16,926 nt of DNA. Source: Ettlia oleoabundans (taxonomy: Eukaryota; Chlorophyta; Chlorophyceae; Chlamydomonadales). The notes beneath the pieces were generated by a model. The model saw only the letters and a program-made list of their open reading frames with translations, ran no database searches and was not told the DNA's origin. Position numbers and translations under genes: made by a program. The stretch lies in NCBI GenBank assembly GCA_019693395.1, contig JAAMXP010004753.1, positions 1 to 16,926 on the forward strand, given 5' to 3'. Each line of letters starts with the position of its first letter. The stretch's first letter is position 1. Below are positions 1-13,126 of the stretch, piece after piece.

Positions 1-45
1 CCCGCCCACCACCACCCACCACCACCCATCCCACCCCTTCCGCAG

Positions 46-1747
46 GATGCCAAGGAGGCAGAGGAGAAGGCCAAGGCAGAAGCGAAGGCTGAGGAGGAGA
101 AGAAGAAGGCTGAGAGCGCAACGTCAACCGAGGACAAGGTGGGTGATGTGCCGTGGTGAATGCATGTTTGGGTGGTTGGGTAGGTGGGTGGGGCGGGTGC
201 AAAGGCAGCCAAGGACGAGGTGTGTGACTAGCCGTGGGTGGTTGGGTTCTGAATGATGGGTGCGGAGGTAGTAGCGTCGTTGCGAAGGGCACTGTAAAGA
301 AACATGTTGGGAGCGGCATATCGTGCGGGGACCACACGAGGGCTTTGCGCGGGTGGTCTCATTCCGGTTGGTTGCTAAGACACAGGGCGGGTTCTAGATT
401 TGCCACAACTCACATTCGAGCCTGAGCCAGGCTTTTTGGGTGCATTGCGGTCGCTGCATCCGATTTTGCATGGGGCGGGTGCTTGCTTCTCCACAATTTC
501 CGTTTTGACCTGTGCCAGGCTGCGCAAATCTGGGTGAATTGCGGCCAGTGCATCGGTTCTTGCCCCTGGTCGCTTGCCGAAAACCTTCCATATACTTCTT
601 TCCACCCCCACCAGCTGCTCCTAGCACTGTCTGAACCCTCACTGTCCAACCCTCCCACCTCATCCCAATCCTGCACCCGCGCTCCCTGCCTGCCTGCAGC
701 TGAAGACGGTGGTCACCACTCTGTTCGACCTGCCCTTCCTCAAGCCCTTTGCGGAGCAGCTCCAGCCGGCCCGCACTTTCTTCGAGGCCAACCCGCTCTA
801 CCTTGTGGGCCTGCTGTCCGCGCTGGGCGCGCTGCCCCTGGCGCTGCTGCTCACCCGTGGCGGCCGCAAGCAGGTGGCTTGCTGCGCTGTGCTGTGCTGT
901 GCCGTATACGATGTTTTGTGCTGTGCGGTTTATTACTGCCGCTGAGCAAAAAGACTTCGTGCCTGGCCTACGCGCCTTTGTCATCCCTGCAAGCTCTCTG
1001 TCTGGGGATCTTTCACTTAGCCCAGCCTCTTTGCTGTCTGCGTTTGGCTGCACCCCGCTCACTCAACCCAGCCAACTCTCTGCGGCTGCTGCAGAAGGAC
1101 GTTGTGGGTGAGGCTAAGAAGCGGGACGAGACCGCCGAGGACGACAAGCCGCAGCCGGCTGCTGCCGCAAGGAAGAATGGAAAGAAGGAGGAGCAGGGTG
1201 AGTGGCTGATGCTGTAGTTTCTGGTGGGTCTGTGTGGGTTTCTGGGTGGTTTGGTAGGGCAGGTGGGAGGGGGTCTGGACCCCTCCTGGACACTATGTCT
1301 GGTCCCCCCGAAAGGACGGCAGGATAGGGGATGGGGTCCAGGGGTCTCCGACCCCTCCTGCCCACCAGCAAGGGAGATTGCAAAGGAGCAGGATGAACAG
1401 CTGCTGCTGGGTGGGCCTGCACTGGTCTTGCCTGGGCTGCACTGCACTGTATCGGTTCCTCTTGCTCGGATGGCATTCTGTTTCAGCTTGAGTTTTCAGG
1501 CATGTTGCGGGGATCCGTAACACCGCGCGTGTTTGGCCCCATGGACTGTATGCAGAAAAAGTTGCATTGTGCGGGGCGGGTGCCTTTCACTCGGCCTTTT
1601 TCTTGTTCCCGCTCCTTATCAAGGAAGTATGCGTGTTTGTCCTATACACCATTTTCTGCAGAGGAGATTGAGGAGGAGGCTGACGATGAGGAGGAGGAGG
1701 AGGAGCAGCCTAAGGGGGGTGCCCGCCGCCGCGCACGCCGCGACTGA
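46..1747 (+). CDS. Calnexin-like ER chaperone, C-terminal part (5' end outside window)
   Basis: Spliced from exons 46-138, 700-873, 1095-1197 and 1662-1747 (TGA 1745-1747); phases are 0, 0 and 1 and all introns are GT-AG. The first visible exon is a Lys/Glu/Ala-rich stalk like the segment before the membrane anchor of plant calnexins. The second holds a TLFDLPFL motif and then one hydrophobic segment (about LYLVGLLSALGALPLALLL) followed by TRGGRK, the usual stop-transfer. The last two encode a cytosolic tail rich in Asp/Glu that ends ARRRARRD, much like the basic ends of plant calnexins. Calnexin is a type I ER membrane lectin that holds monoglucosylated glycoproteins for folding. The lectin and P-domain are outside the window, so the family call rests on anchor and tail only. 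An optional 42-nt exon may lie at 1369-1410. Another acidic-tailed type I membrane protein is possible but less likely. Confidence 0.78.
399..560 (+). repeat. Imperfect tandem duplication in calnexin intron
   Basis: Two diverged copies lie in the intron 139-699. Copy one, from about 399, carries CCACAACTC, CCTGAGCCAGGC and GCATTGCGGTCGCTGCATC. Copy two, from about 491, carries CCACAATTT, CCTGTGCCAGGC and GAATTGCGGCCAGTGCATC. Spacing between matching blocks is roughly 90-110 nt, with indels. No coding role is seen. Confidence 0.55.
1369..1410 (+). other. Candidate cassette exon in the calnexin tail
   Basis: Inside the intron 1198-1661 a 42-nt stretch is flanked by a pyrimidine-rich acceptor (CCCCTCCTGCCCACCAG) and a GTGGGC donor. 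It starts with two bases and ends with one, so it is symmetric and fits the phase-1 junction exactly. It would insert AREIAKEQDEQLLL between the EEQ end of the third exon and the EEIEEE start of the last. The peptide is charged like the tail around it. This is inferred from splice logic only; it may be constitutive, alternative or unused. Confidence 0.4.
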
Positions 1748-2786
1748 GCCAGCCTGTTCTCGTGGCCTGCCTTTTAGGACATAAGGACAGTGTGGGCCCG
1801 GCTTGCATGGCCTGCCTTTCAGGACGGACGTAAGGACGATGTTGGGCCGGCTTGCAGCATCCCCTCCAACCCCTTGTGGCCGTGCCTTGCCTTGTCGCCG
1901 TGGCCCAGCGCAGCACAGCGGGGCTCAGCGGGGCAATGTCTCCGTTTCAGCCCAGCAGCTGCAGCAGGAATGGTGGCAGCAGTTTCTTTCTAGTCCACCC
2001 CCACCTTGGCTCGCCATTGGAATACATCCGACCGAAAACAATACGCCCAAAGTTTTATTGCCGCCTTGGTTTTGCTTTTCGCTACGTGTTGGTTCTGACA
2101 CGCTCACACCTGCAACCTGCAACCTGCGCCACACGCTCTGCAACCGCTTAGCTGTTGGGAGGCGCTTTGCACTCCAGTCTTGCACATCACTTCCGCACCA
2201 CCGCATGTCGAGAGGCACAGCCGCTGTCGCATCTGCGTGCCTCTGTGGTGAACCTTTCCAGCAGCAGGAAATCAAACCTGCAAAACATTCATCTCACAGT
2301 CACTTGCCATCATGATTTAACAGGGGCAAGCCACCAGGCACAAGTGAAAGGAGGCAGGCAAGCATTGCAAGTAATGACGGTGCGGGCCACTTATTGCCAG
2401 GCTCCTGTGTTTGGGCCAGTGTGCTGCTATAGCAGATTCCCTGCTCACAGTGACCTCGATATCTGGACAAGGTGTCACGGCATGTGACGTAGTGGCGGGC
2501 ATTGGCAGCTGGCAAATGGCCAGCTGGCAGCGGGGGAGGCAGCTGGCACTTGTGGTGCCCCTTGCTACAGATGAGACCGGGTGGCGAACAAACGCGTTGT
2601 TGTTCGCTCGCTCGTTCTCCTCCAGCAAGTCCCCTCTGGTCCTCACATCTCAGGTAGGCGTTCGGCAGGCTTGTTGTTGGGCGAGCCGCGTGGGGATTGC
2701 GGAGCAGCGGCCGGACAGATCGGGCGGTCCCCCGATACCCGGACCCCAAGAGAATACCCTGCCGCAGGTTCAGAGCTAGCTCTAAC
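1748..2786 (+). other. Calnexin 3' UTR and intergenic/promoter region, no gene seen
   Basis: About 1.04 kb between the calnexin stop and the next start codon. No open frame here can be linked to splice sites and a recognisable protein. There is no TGTAA anywhere in it. The nearest substitutes are three TGCAA words between about 2110 and 2142, which could mark the 3' end. The remainder, up to 2786, should contain the promoter and 5' UTR of the chitin-binding gene; no clear TATA box is seen. Confidence 0.6.
1763..1856 (+). repeat. Tandem duplication in calnexin 3' UTR
   Basis: Copies 1763-1807 and 1808-1856 both begin TGGCCTGCCTTT, share AGGAC, TAAGGAC and GGCTTGCA, and differ by small substitutions and a four-base indel. 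The duplication is direct, with no spacer. It is non-coding. Confidence 0.8.
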
Positions 2787-4994
2787 ATGGCGAACCGCGC
2801 GCTGCTAGCCTACCTCCTGGTTGCATTCCTGGCTGGCACTGCCGCCGCTAGGGTGGGTTGCGGCGCTGCCGCTCGCTGCTGCTGATGGCTGGCAGGTGGT
2901 GCTGATGGCAGCGCTGCCTTTGACACTCCGCCTACATCACTTTGGCCGAACAGGTTGTCCTGCAGCGGTGTGTTTTCGCCAGCGCCTTCACATCCTTGCC
3001 TTACCGCCCCGCCTCGCCCCAACCTCATTCCCCCACATCCACAGGAGCTGACGGCCGCCAAGCCCGGGCCCTGCAAAGGCAAGAAGGACGGCACCTTGGT
3101 GGCAGCAGGCGGCTGCTCTGCTGTGTACTATCAGGTAGGGTCAGCCCACGGTAGCTATAGCATGACTCGCGTACTGCCGGGGGAGTCCCGCAACAGAGTG
3201 CGCTAGTGCATATGATGGTAGTGTCACAGGGCGTGGTAGAACTACAAGCCCTGATGGCACGCCTGCCTCTTGCAGACGTCAGGGCCTCCCCGTGGTTGGG
3301 GGGTATCTGATGTGGCCGTCCCTTTCAGTCACTATCGCCATGCTGACCGCTCCCCTTGTGTGGCATCCCTCGTTGCCTGCCGCTGACCGTGGCACTTCGC
3401 CTTCCACCATCTGATTTTGAGCCTTATCGCTGCAATCATCTGCCTAAACCCCCTGAACAAACCTATCAGATACAGACATCATTCCCTACACCACCATCCT
3501 GGCGCAAGCGCCATCCACACCCTGTTACCACCCAACCTGCTCAAATGCTGCCCTCTGCCCCGCAGTGCTGGAAGGGCAAGCCCGTAGACACACGCACCAC
3601 CACCTGCCCCAAGGGCCAGGCCTTCAACCCCATCACCGACCCACAGGGCTGTGCGCTGTGAGTGACTAGCGTGACTGGGCATTTCTCCCGCCCGCTGCTT
3701 CCCCCCTCGCAGCTGCCCAACGCAACTGTTGGAGATGTGCCCTGTGACTGACATGCATTCCACTTATGTGCCCGCTGGGTCTGCCAGGTGCATGTGCCCG
3801 CCCAGTCTGCCAGGTGCTGCCAGATGCATTGCCCCTTGCGTCAACCTGCCGGACTATCTGTGCATTCTGCAGAATTTGCCGATAGCTTGTGCAAACCATG
3901 GTTGGCTATTGTCCCTTATGCCTGTTGCCGCTGTTTGGCGTGCTGCTGCAGGGTTGGTGCTGTCGGTCTGACTGGCTGCAACTGCAACATCTACAAGGGG
4001 GCACAGCGCAAGGCCTGCAATGTCTGCCAGGTATGTCTGGTTGGTTTCACAAGTAACTTGGGCTGGCAAGGGAGGGGTTGTTGAACCCAATAAGTGCGGT
4101 GTGATGCAGATAAGCATTTCATTCATTGCTAGCTCACCTGCGCCCACCAAACTGCGTTTTGCTGCACACATCATGCAAGGGTCCGTAGCATGCACATTGT
4201 GACCCCCTGCCCACCACCCGCAAACACTCTATCAGAGGGTGCCGTGGACTGCTTTGCACCGCAAGGGGGTTACTGATGGACAATCTCTCAATTGTGCACC
4301 CAAGCTGAGCTTGGGATTGACGGTCAGGGTGAAGTTGCTGTCTTCTGTCTCTGGCATCAAACCGCGCAAAAACTGCCGCTTATGCTTCCGCAGGCACGTA
4401 AGAAGGCCGGTCTGTTTGCGATGCCCGGTGTGAAGACGTCCTATGTGGAGTGCAGCGACCAGGGAGCCTTCCCCCAGGCAAGAAGATGGGTTCAGCAGAA
4501 CAGCAGCTGCCTGTAGCCGCCACTGCCTTCTTGCCACAGGGTCGCATGCCTTAACAAGCTGCTGCTTAGGAGGAAAGTGCGGGTGAGCAGCATGATGGCG
4601 GGTGGCAGCAAGTTCAGCACAGACACCTGGTCGTGCGCAGTTCTTTTCCAACAACAACATCAACAACAACCTCTTCCTGCGTGCATTCCTCGCGGTCATT
4701 CACCATCGTCCAACTTGTGTTGTGTGCTGCAGAAGTGCAACGGCAACCTTGTTTGGAATCAGGTACCTGCACGCTTACCCTTGTCAAAAAGTTTCTGGGC
4801 CGCTTGCAGATGCTTTGCCTTGCCAGCCGCCGGAGTGTTTGATTCAACTGCGTGTTTGCCGACAAGTCGAGCTATAAAACCTGGTGCCCTTCCAGCCGAC
4901 ATCACTCCTTTTAACAGCAACGCTGGTGTTTCTTGCGTGAAGTTATCTGTTCCGCTGCTCATGTGCTGTGCAGAAAGCCCAGAACTGCCTGTGA
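2787..4994 (+). CDS. Secreted Cys-rich protein with peritrophin-A/CBM14-like chitin-binding domains
   Basis: Seven exons: 2787-2852, 3045-3134, 3566-3657, 3952-4030, 4394-4477, 4733-4762, 4974-4994 (TGA 4992-4994); every phase agrees and the product is 153 residues. The start AACATGG is in good context and opens a signal peptide (MANRALLAYLLVAFLAGTAAA, a hydrophobic core then small residues), so the protein is exported. The mature part has 12 Cys. Domain 1 is C32-x13-C46-x6-C53-x12-C66-x14-C81-x10-C92, with YYQC, CWKG and CPKGQAFNP as in family CBM14. Domain 2 (about 105-153) keeps YVEC129, C139-x-G and LVWN but only four Cys. CBM14 binds chitin or GlcNAc polymers outside the cell, so a wall or scavenging role is inferred. 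The intron after 4477 begins GC (CAG|GCAAGA). If that intron is retained, translation stops at 4514-4516. The gene is fairly sure; chitin binding is less sure. Confidence 0.68.
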
Positions 4995-5031
4995 TGCAAA
5001 GCGCACTGCCCAGAGGCTGCACACCAGCATC

Positions 5032-5036
5032 TGTAA
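5032..5036 (+). terminator. TGTAA polyadenylation signal, proximal
   Basis: TGTAA is the main polyadenylation word of chlorophycean algae. This one lies 38 nt after the stop of the chitin-binding gene, giving an unusually short 3' UTR if used. Confidence 0.4.
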
Positions 5037-5237
5037 GCATGCTGCCAGTAGCAGGTCAGCCCACCCAGCCCAGCCAACACGGACCAGGCCACCTCCCAAC
5101 CATGCAAGCCTGTTCAGCCAGAGACGAATCAATTGGTATGAGGTGGGTGAAGACTATTCACTCCAGATGATATCCAAGCGAGTCACACACGCCCCTCCGC
5201 TTTTTACCAACCAAGTCAAAGCTCAGCAGCAGTGTCA

Positions 5238-5242
5238 TTACA
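5238..5242 (-). terminator. TGTAA polyadenylation signal for the TRIC gene
   Basis: TTACA on the plus strand, TGTAA on the minus. It is the first such word downstream of the TRIC stop at 5817 and implies a 3' UTR of about 590 nt running under the 3' UTR of the convergent gene. Confidence 0.4.
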
Positions 5243-5616
5243 GCCGACAGCCATTCTGGGGGCCGTGCCCAACACCCCAACTGACTGCCACCGCTTATAG
5301 TGGTGTGCTGAAACCCACCCCGATGTCCACCATATCCCTGTCTACACTTTGTTGAACGGTAGACCCTGACCTTACGCCTGACAGCCCCTGACAATTCCTG
5401 GCAAGGAGCAATTTTTATATGCGATGTCAGGCGAGAACATCCTGCTTTAGTTCACCGCCAGCTGCTGCCAAGTGGCGGCGACAGTTGCTGCCAGGCGGCG
5501 GCGGCGGCAGTGGAAGCATCCTGTCTCTTCTGTATATGCAGTAAACCACTCCCATCTCCTGTGTATATGCAGTGAAAGAACCAGACCTCTAGTCAATATA
5601 TGGTACTGCTCAATGA

Positions 5617-5621
5617 TGTAA
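5617..5621 (+). terminator. TGTAA polyadenylation signal, distal
   Basis: A second plus-strand TGTAA downstream of the chitin-binding gene, in an AT-richer stretch (GATGTAAATG). It would give a 3' UTR of about 640 nt, a more typical algal length, ending about 180 nt before the convergent TRIC stop. Confidence 0.45.
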
Positions 5622-5816
5622 ATGTTGACAGTGTTGCAATTGGTTGCGGATGCCTTTGAGCTACCCTCACATGGCTGCATCGACTGATCATAATACTAAA
5701 ATATGCGTGCCAAGGGTGTGTGCTATCACAAGGTGTCGCTGTCAGTGCCTTGATAGCGATGGCTTCCCCTCCACCACGTTGTCAGCTGTCATCAAATCAT
5801 CAATGGCTGAAAGCCG

Positions 5817-6884
5817 TCACCAAATCAAGCGCGACGACCGTCGCCGTGCGCGTGTGGTTACATATGCCGTAGCCGCCATTCCCTCGTCAGCTGACAGCTC
5901 CCCTCCAGACATTAATGGCGAGCCAGCAGCTCCTGAGGTGCGACGCCGGCCTCGCCGCGAAACCCTGCCGGGCCTTGCAGCCGGCCTGTCCACAGGGGAA
6001 GCCACAGGCGCTATTGCTGGAGCTACTGCTGGGGCTTCAGCTGGTGCGGGGGCAGCATCAACTTCAGCTGGCGCAGGGATGAGTGTAATCTGCGACGGGG
6101 TGCGGGGGAGGGGGGCCAGCGCACGCAGGGTGAGTACGGTTGCATTGCGCGAGGTGACATAGGGAGGGGGAAGCACACATGGCTGGGCAGGGCAGGCGGG
6201 CGGCGCCTGCAGCAAAGTAGCATTGCATGCAGGTGGGCGGCAAAGCAAGCGAGTGGGGACAAAAGCATTGGGCAAATATTCGGACGGGCCGGAGAGGGAC
6301 GAGAAGAGCAGGCGGGCAGGCAGGGCAGGCAGGTTTGCAGGTAGCAGGCAGGCAGGTGCACCTTGTGTAAGAGGCTGCCCAGCACTGCAGTGTAGTCGCA
6401 TGGCAGGCATGCGGGCGGGGAAGCAACCAGGCAGGCAGGCGAGCAGCAGGCAGGCAGGCGCACCTTGTGGAAAAGGCTGCCTAGCACGGCCGTGTAGTCG
6501 CATGGCTGGCCCCTGCAGTTTCCAGGCAAGATGTTGGGCTCTGGTATTAGTCAAAGGAGCCACAGCATAGATGGGCAGCAGCAAGTAGTGTGGGCAGCAG
6601 ACTGCAGCACATGGCGGCCTTCCACAACATAGATGAGCAGCCACTCACGTGAGGTCTGATGCCAGGCTGTGCGCCACATAGATTGATATCACCAGGCCCA
6701 GTCCCTGCTGGCTGGTGAGCAGCCCTGTGACATGGACCAGCACGTACTGCAGCAGGGCAGCTAGAGCGGCGCTGCGTAGGGAGTGGCCTGGGTGGGAGAG
6801 CTGTGTGGGGCCTGCAGAGGGGAAGGAAGGGGTGGGCAGGAGATCAGGGTAGTGAGGAGAAGGCCCCTTGGCAGCGGCCAAACT

Positions 6885-6927
<43 letters not shown>

Positions 6928-6936
6928 TTTGCTTGT

Positions 6937-7024
<88 letters not shown>

Positions 7025-7821
7025 CTGCTTGCCTGCTTGCTTGCAACGGTGTAGCGTTAACAGAGCAGGAAGGGCGGTATGTTGCCATGCAGCAGCAAGG
7101 AGCCAACCGCACAAAGCTACCCCACCACAGCGCTGCCGCAATTCCTGCCACACCCACACCTTTGTGGTAGCCAGCGCAGTACCCAAACGCATCCACCAGT
7201 AGACGCCCGCCGCATCCGCCCAGCGTGCCCAGCACCAACGGCGCCGCCACCACGGCCGGGTGCACCTTCACCGCCGCATTCACCCGCTGTACCACCGTGT
7301 TGGCCCGCAGGATGACTCTGGCGAGATTGCAGGCGCAGCGCACGGGCGGCAGCTCGGCAAGCCGTGCAACCCAGCCGCCTGGGAAGTAATTGTAAGCCCA
7401 CCAAGCCAACGTGTAGCACAGGCCAACCTCGTTGCTAGCAAAGAGGCCGATGGCGGCGATGCCGGGACTCTGCAGCAGCAAGCAGCAGCAACAGCGTCGG
7501 CACGAAATTGTTGCATCACCGCCGTGGCGGCAACATTGGCTGCATTGCCGGTACCCCCGTTGGGACGCCGGGGAATAAAGGTATCCCTGCTATCGCATGC
7601 AGTGATACCTGCAACAGCAACGCCGACGTCATGCCACCGCCGAATGCGCTCACAAACCCGACCAGCCAGCTGACCAGCCAGTACGGCGTGTATCCTCGGG
7701 TTAGTGAAACGCATGAAAGACAATGCCCTGTCACAAGAACCCAGACTGGCACGTTTTGATAAGCCAGTGCCGCTTGGTCCAGCATTGCTGCTGCCCAGCT
7801 AGCAGAGACCGCCCCATCCAT
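5817..7821 (-). CDS. TRIC-type (trimeric intracellular) cation channel-like membrane protein
   Basis: Five exons in transcript order: 7821-7609, 7469-7160, 6811-6649, 6512-6464, 6089-5817 (TGA 5819-5817). Phases are 0, 1, 2 and 0; the product is 335 residues. TRIC channels are ER/SR monovalent cation pores that balance charge during Ca2+ release. Visible family marks are a second helix with SAFGGGMTSALLL (FGGG at 60-63), WWAYNYFP at 94-101, the helix around RVILR (122-126), VHP at 140-142 and GTLGGCGG (152-159). The FGGG and GxGG pairs are the two Gly-rich bends of TRIC pores. Further helices fall near 188-206 and 210-226. The last exon adds a tail of about 86 residues, Ala/Pro-rich then Arg-rich (SRRGRRR) and ending RLIW, which I do not recognise. 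RVILR replaces the usual KEV-x-R, so lipid or ion handling may differ. Exon 4 has a second donor 102 nt on. Confidence 0.75.
6345..6508 (-). repeat. Direct duplication of the TRIC exon-4 donor region
   Basis: Two 62-nt copies, 6345-6406 and 6447-6508, lie exactly 102 nt (34 codons) apart. Each encodes CDYTAVLGSL-x-HK on the minus strand and ends in AAG|GTGC with flanking CAGG repeats. The frame between them is open, so the exon can end at 6464 or at 6362 without changing the frame of the last exon. The distal copy has no AG acceptor of its own. Confidence 0.85.
6888..7044. repeat. CTGG and GCTT tetranucleotide microsatellites in TRIC intron 2
   Basis: About ten CTGG units (6888-6927) are followed by a long, nearly perfect GCTT array up to 7044, with a few GCCT variants at the end. 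The array sits in the intron 7159-6812. Open frames through it (Leu-Ala-Cys or Ser-Lys-Gln repeats) exist only because a four-base repeat has no stops. Confidence 0.95.
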
Positions 7822-8122
7822 TTTGCATCAAGTTCTGAAAGTTGCTGCATACCGCCAAACAACGCAATTTGACGACTTGCAGAACAAGTCATGCCAGCTA
7901 GGACTGGCGGCGGTGGCGTGTCGACAGGCCGTTCAACTGGAAAAGCCAATGTTCACTCAGGCACACCGAAAAAGATGTCACTGCAAGGCAGTGCGTGCTG
8001 CTTGGAGCAGGGATTTCTGCAAAGGTGTGCATTCCGTCTGCCTGTTGGGACAACTGTTGCCAACGAGAGCCAAACCTCTTCACAAGCACATGCTCAGTAT
8101 GTGCATGTTTAGTTACAGCCCC
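7822..8122 (-). promoter_or_regulatory. Short region between ATXR2-like stop and TRIC start
   Basis: Only 301 nt separate the two minus-strand coding regions, so this stretch must hold the 3' end of the methyltransferase gene and the promoter and 5' UTR of TRIC. The start codon at 7821 is in the context GCAAAATGG. No clear core promoter element is seen. Confidence 0.45.
8113..8117 (-). terminator. TGTAA word just after the ATXR2-like stop
   Basis: TGTAA on the minus strand, five bases past the TGA at 8125-8123. If used, the 3' UTR would be only some 20-30 nt, which is unusual. No other TGTAA lies before the TRIC start. Confidence 0.35.
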
Positions 8123-12507
<4,385 letters not shown>

Positions 12508-13126
12508 TGTTCAAAAAAAACAGACCCGCCGCCTCACGCTCCCTGGCGGTCCTTCAAGCACTGCCGCCACAGCGCTCGGAGCGCACACCTTAAAGGCCCC
12601 AACAACTTACAACGCTGCCCAATACTGTCGCCATAGAGACGATTAGCACCCTCCACATTCGATGAGTCATGTATTACACGAGTGCAGGATACATGCACCT
12701 GGAAAAGTTGGAGGGGGTCGGTTGCATGATCGCAAAGAAAGGGGCGCAAGCAAGCGGCAGCACAGAGATATCAAGGGCAGGCCGCAAGAAAACAATTGTG
12801 TAGTACGTGTGTGCAAGCATGCAGCGCATGCAGAGGGACCGAGATTCAACACTGCAGACGGTGGCCGCTATTCAAGAAGTGACAACGCTGGCCATTACCG
12901 GGAGGCAGCATGGTCACTGTTGCACTCTGCTGCATTCAGCAGAGTGGCTGGCTTCATAATGTTTCATGTTTCTGGCATTCGTTGGCACATAGGTGGCGTA
13001 GCGTTGGCGCTGGATTGTCTTCCACCACAAGCATGAGTAACGCGGAGGTGCAGCCCAGCTGCTTCTCAACAAATCTTGTTTGCCAGTCGTCCGTCCCGGC
13101 GGTCAGCACAGCTTGTTTGGGCGGGC
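12508..13126 (-). other. Transaldolase 3' UTR and ATXR2-like promoter, no gene seen
   Basis: A 619-nt gap between the transaldolase stop and the next start. A minus-strand TGTAA (12611-12607) suggests that most of it is the transaldolase 3' UTR, leaving only about 80-100 nt as 5' region for the methyltransferase gene. The ATG at 12507 is preceded by AACA, with a run of T further upstream on the minus strand. Confidence 0.6.
12607..12611 (-). terminator. TGTAA polyadenylation signal of transaldolase
   Basis: TTACA on the plus strand. It lies about 515 nt past the transaldolase stop, a normal algal 3' UTR length, and 100 nt ahead of the next start codon. Confidence 0.6.

Larger units (their letters stand above)
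4995..5816. other. Convergent intergenic region, no gene seen
   Basis: An 820-nt gap between two stop codons facing each other. It holds plus-strand TGTAA at 5032 and 5617 and minus-strand TGTAA (TTACA at 5238-5242). No frame here joins to either gene. It is most likely the two 3' UTRs, possibly overlapping. Confidence 0.6.

Noticed and set aside
483..1217. 244-codon plus frame across the calnexin introns
   Set aside because: It runs through two introns in a frame other than that of the calnexin exons and shows no recognisable domain.
4578..4639. Possible exon encoding GGSKFSTDTWSCA before the KCNGN exon in the chitin-binding gene
   Set aside because: Its end phase fits, but every AG upstream gives a start phase that does not match the FPQ donor. 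It needs a weak GT at 4511 instead. The direct GC-AG junction gives normal Cys spacing.
5644..6162. Plus-strand open frame rich in Ala/Gly opposite TRIC exon 5
   Set aside because: It mirrors a GC-rich, Ala/Pro/Arg-coding exon on the other strand, has no family match, and no splice partners.
6803..7202. Frames of Leu-Ala-Cys or Ser-Lys-Gln repeats
   Set aside because: They are translations of the tetranucleotide array, which has no stops in any frame, inside a well-supported intron.
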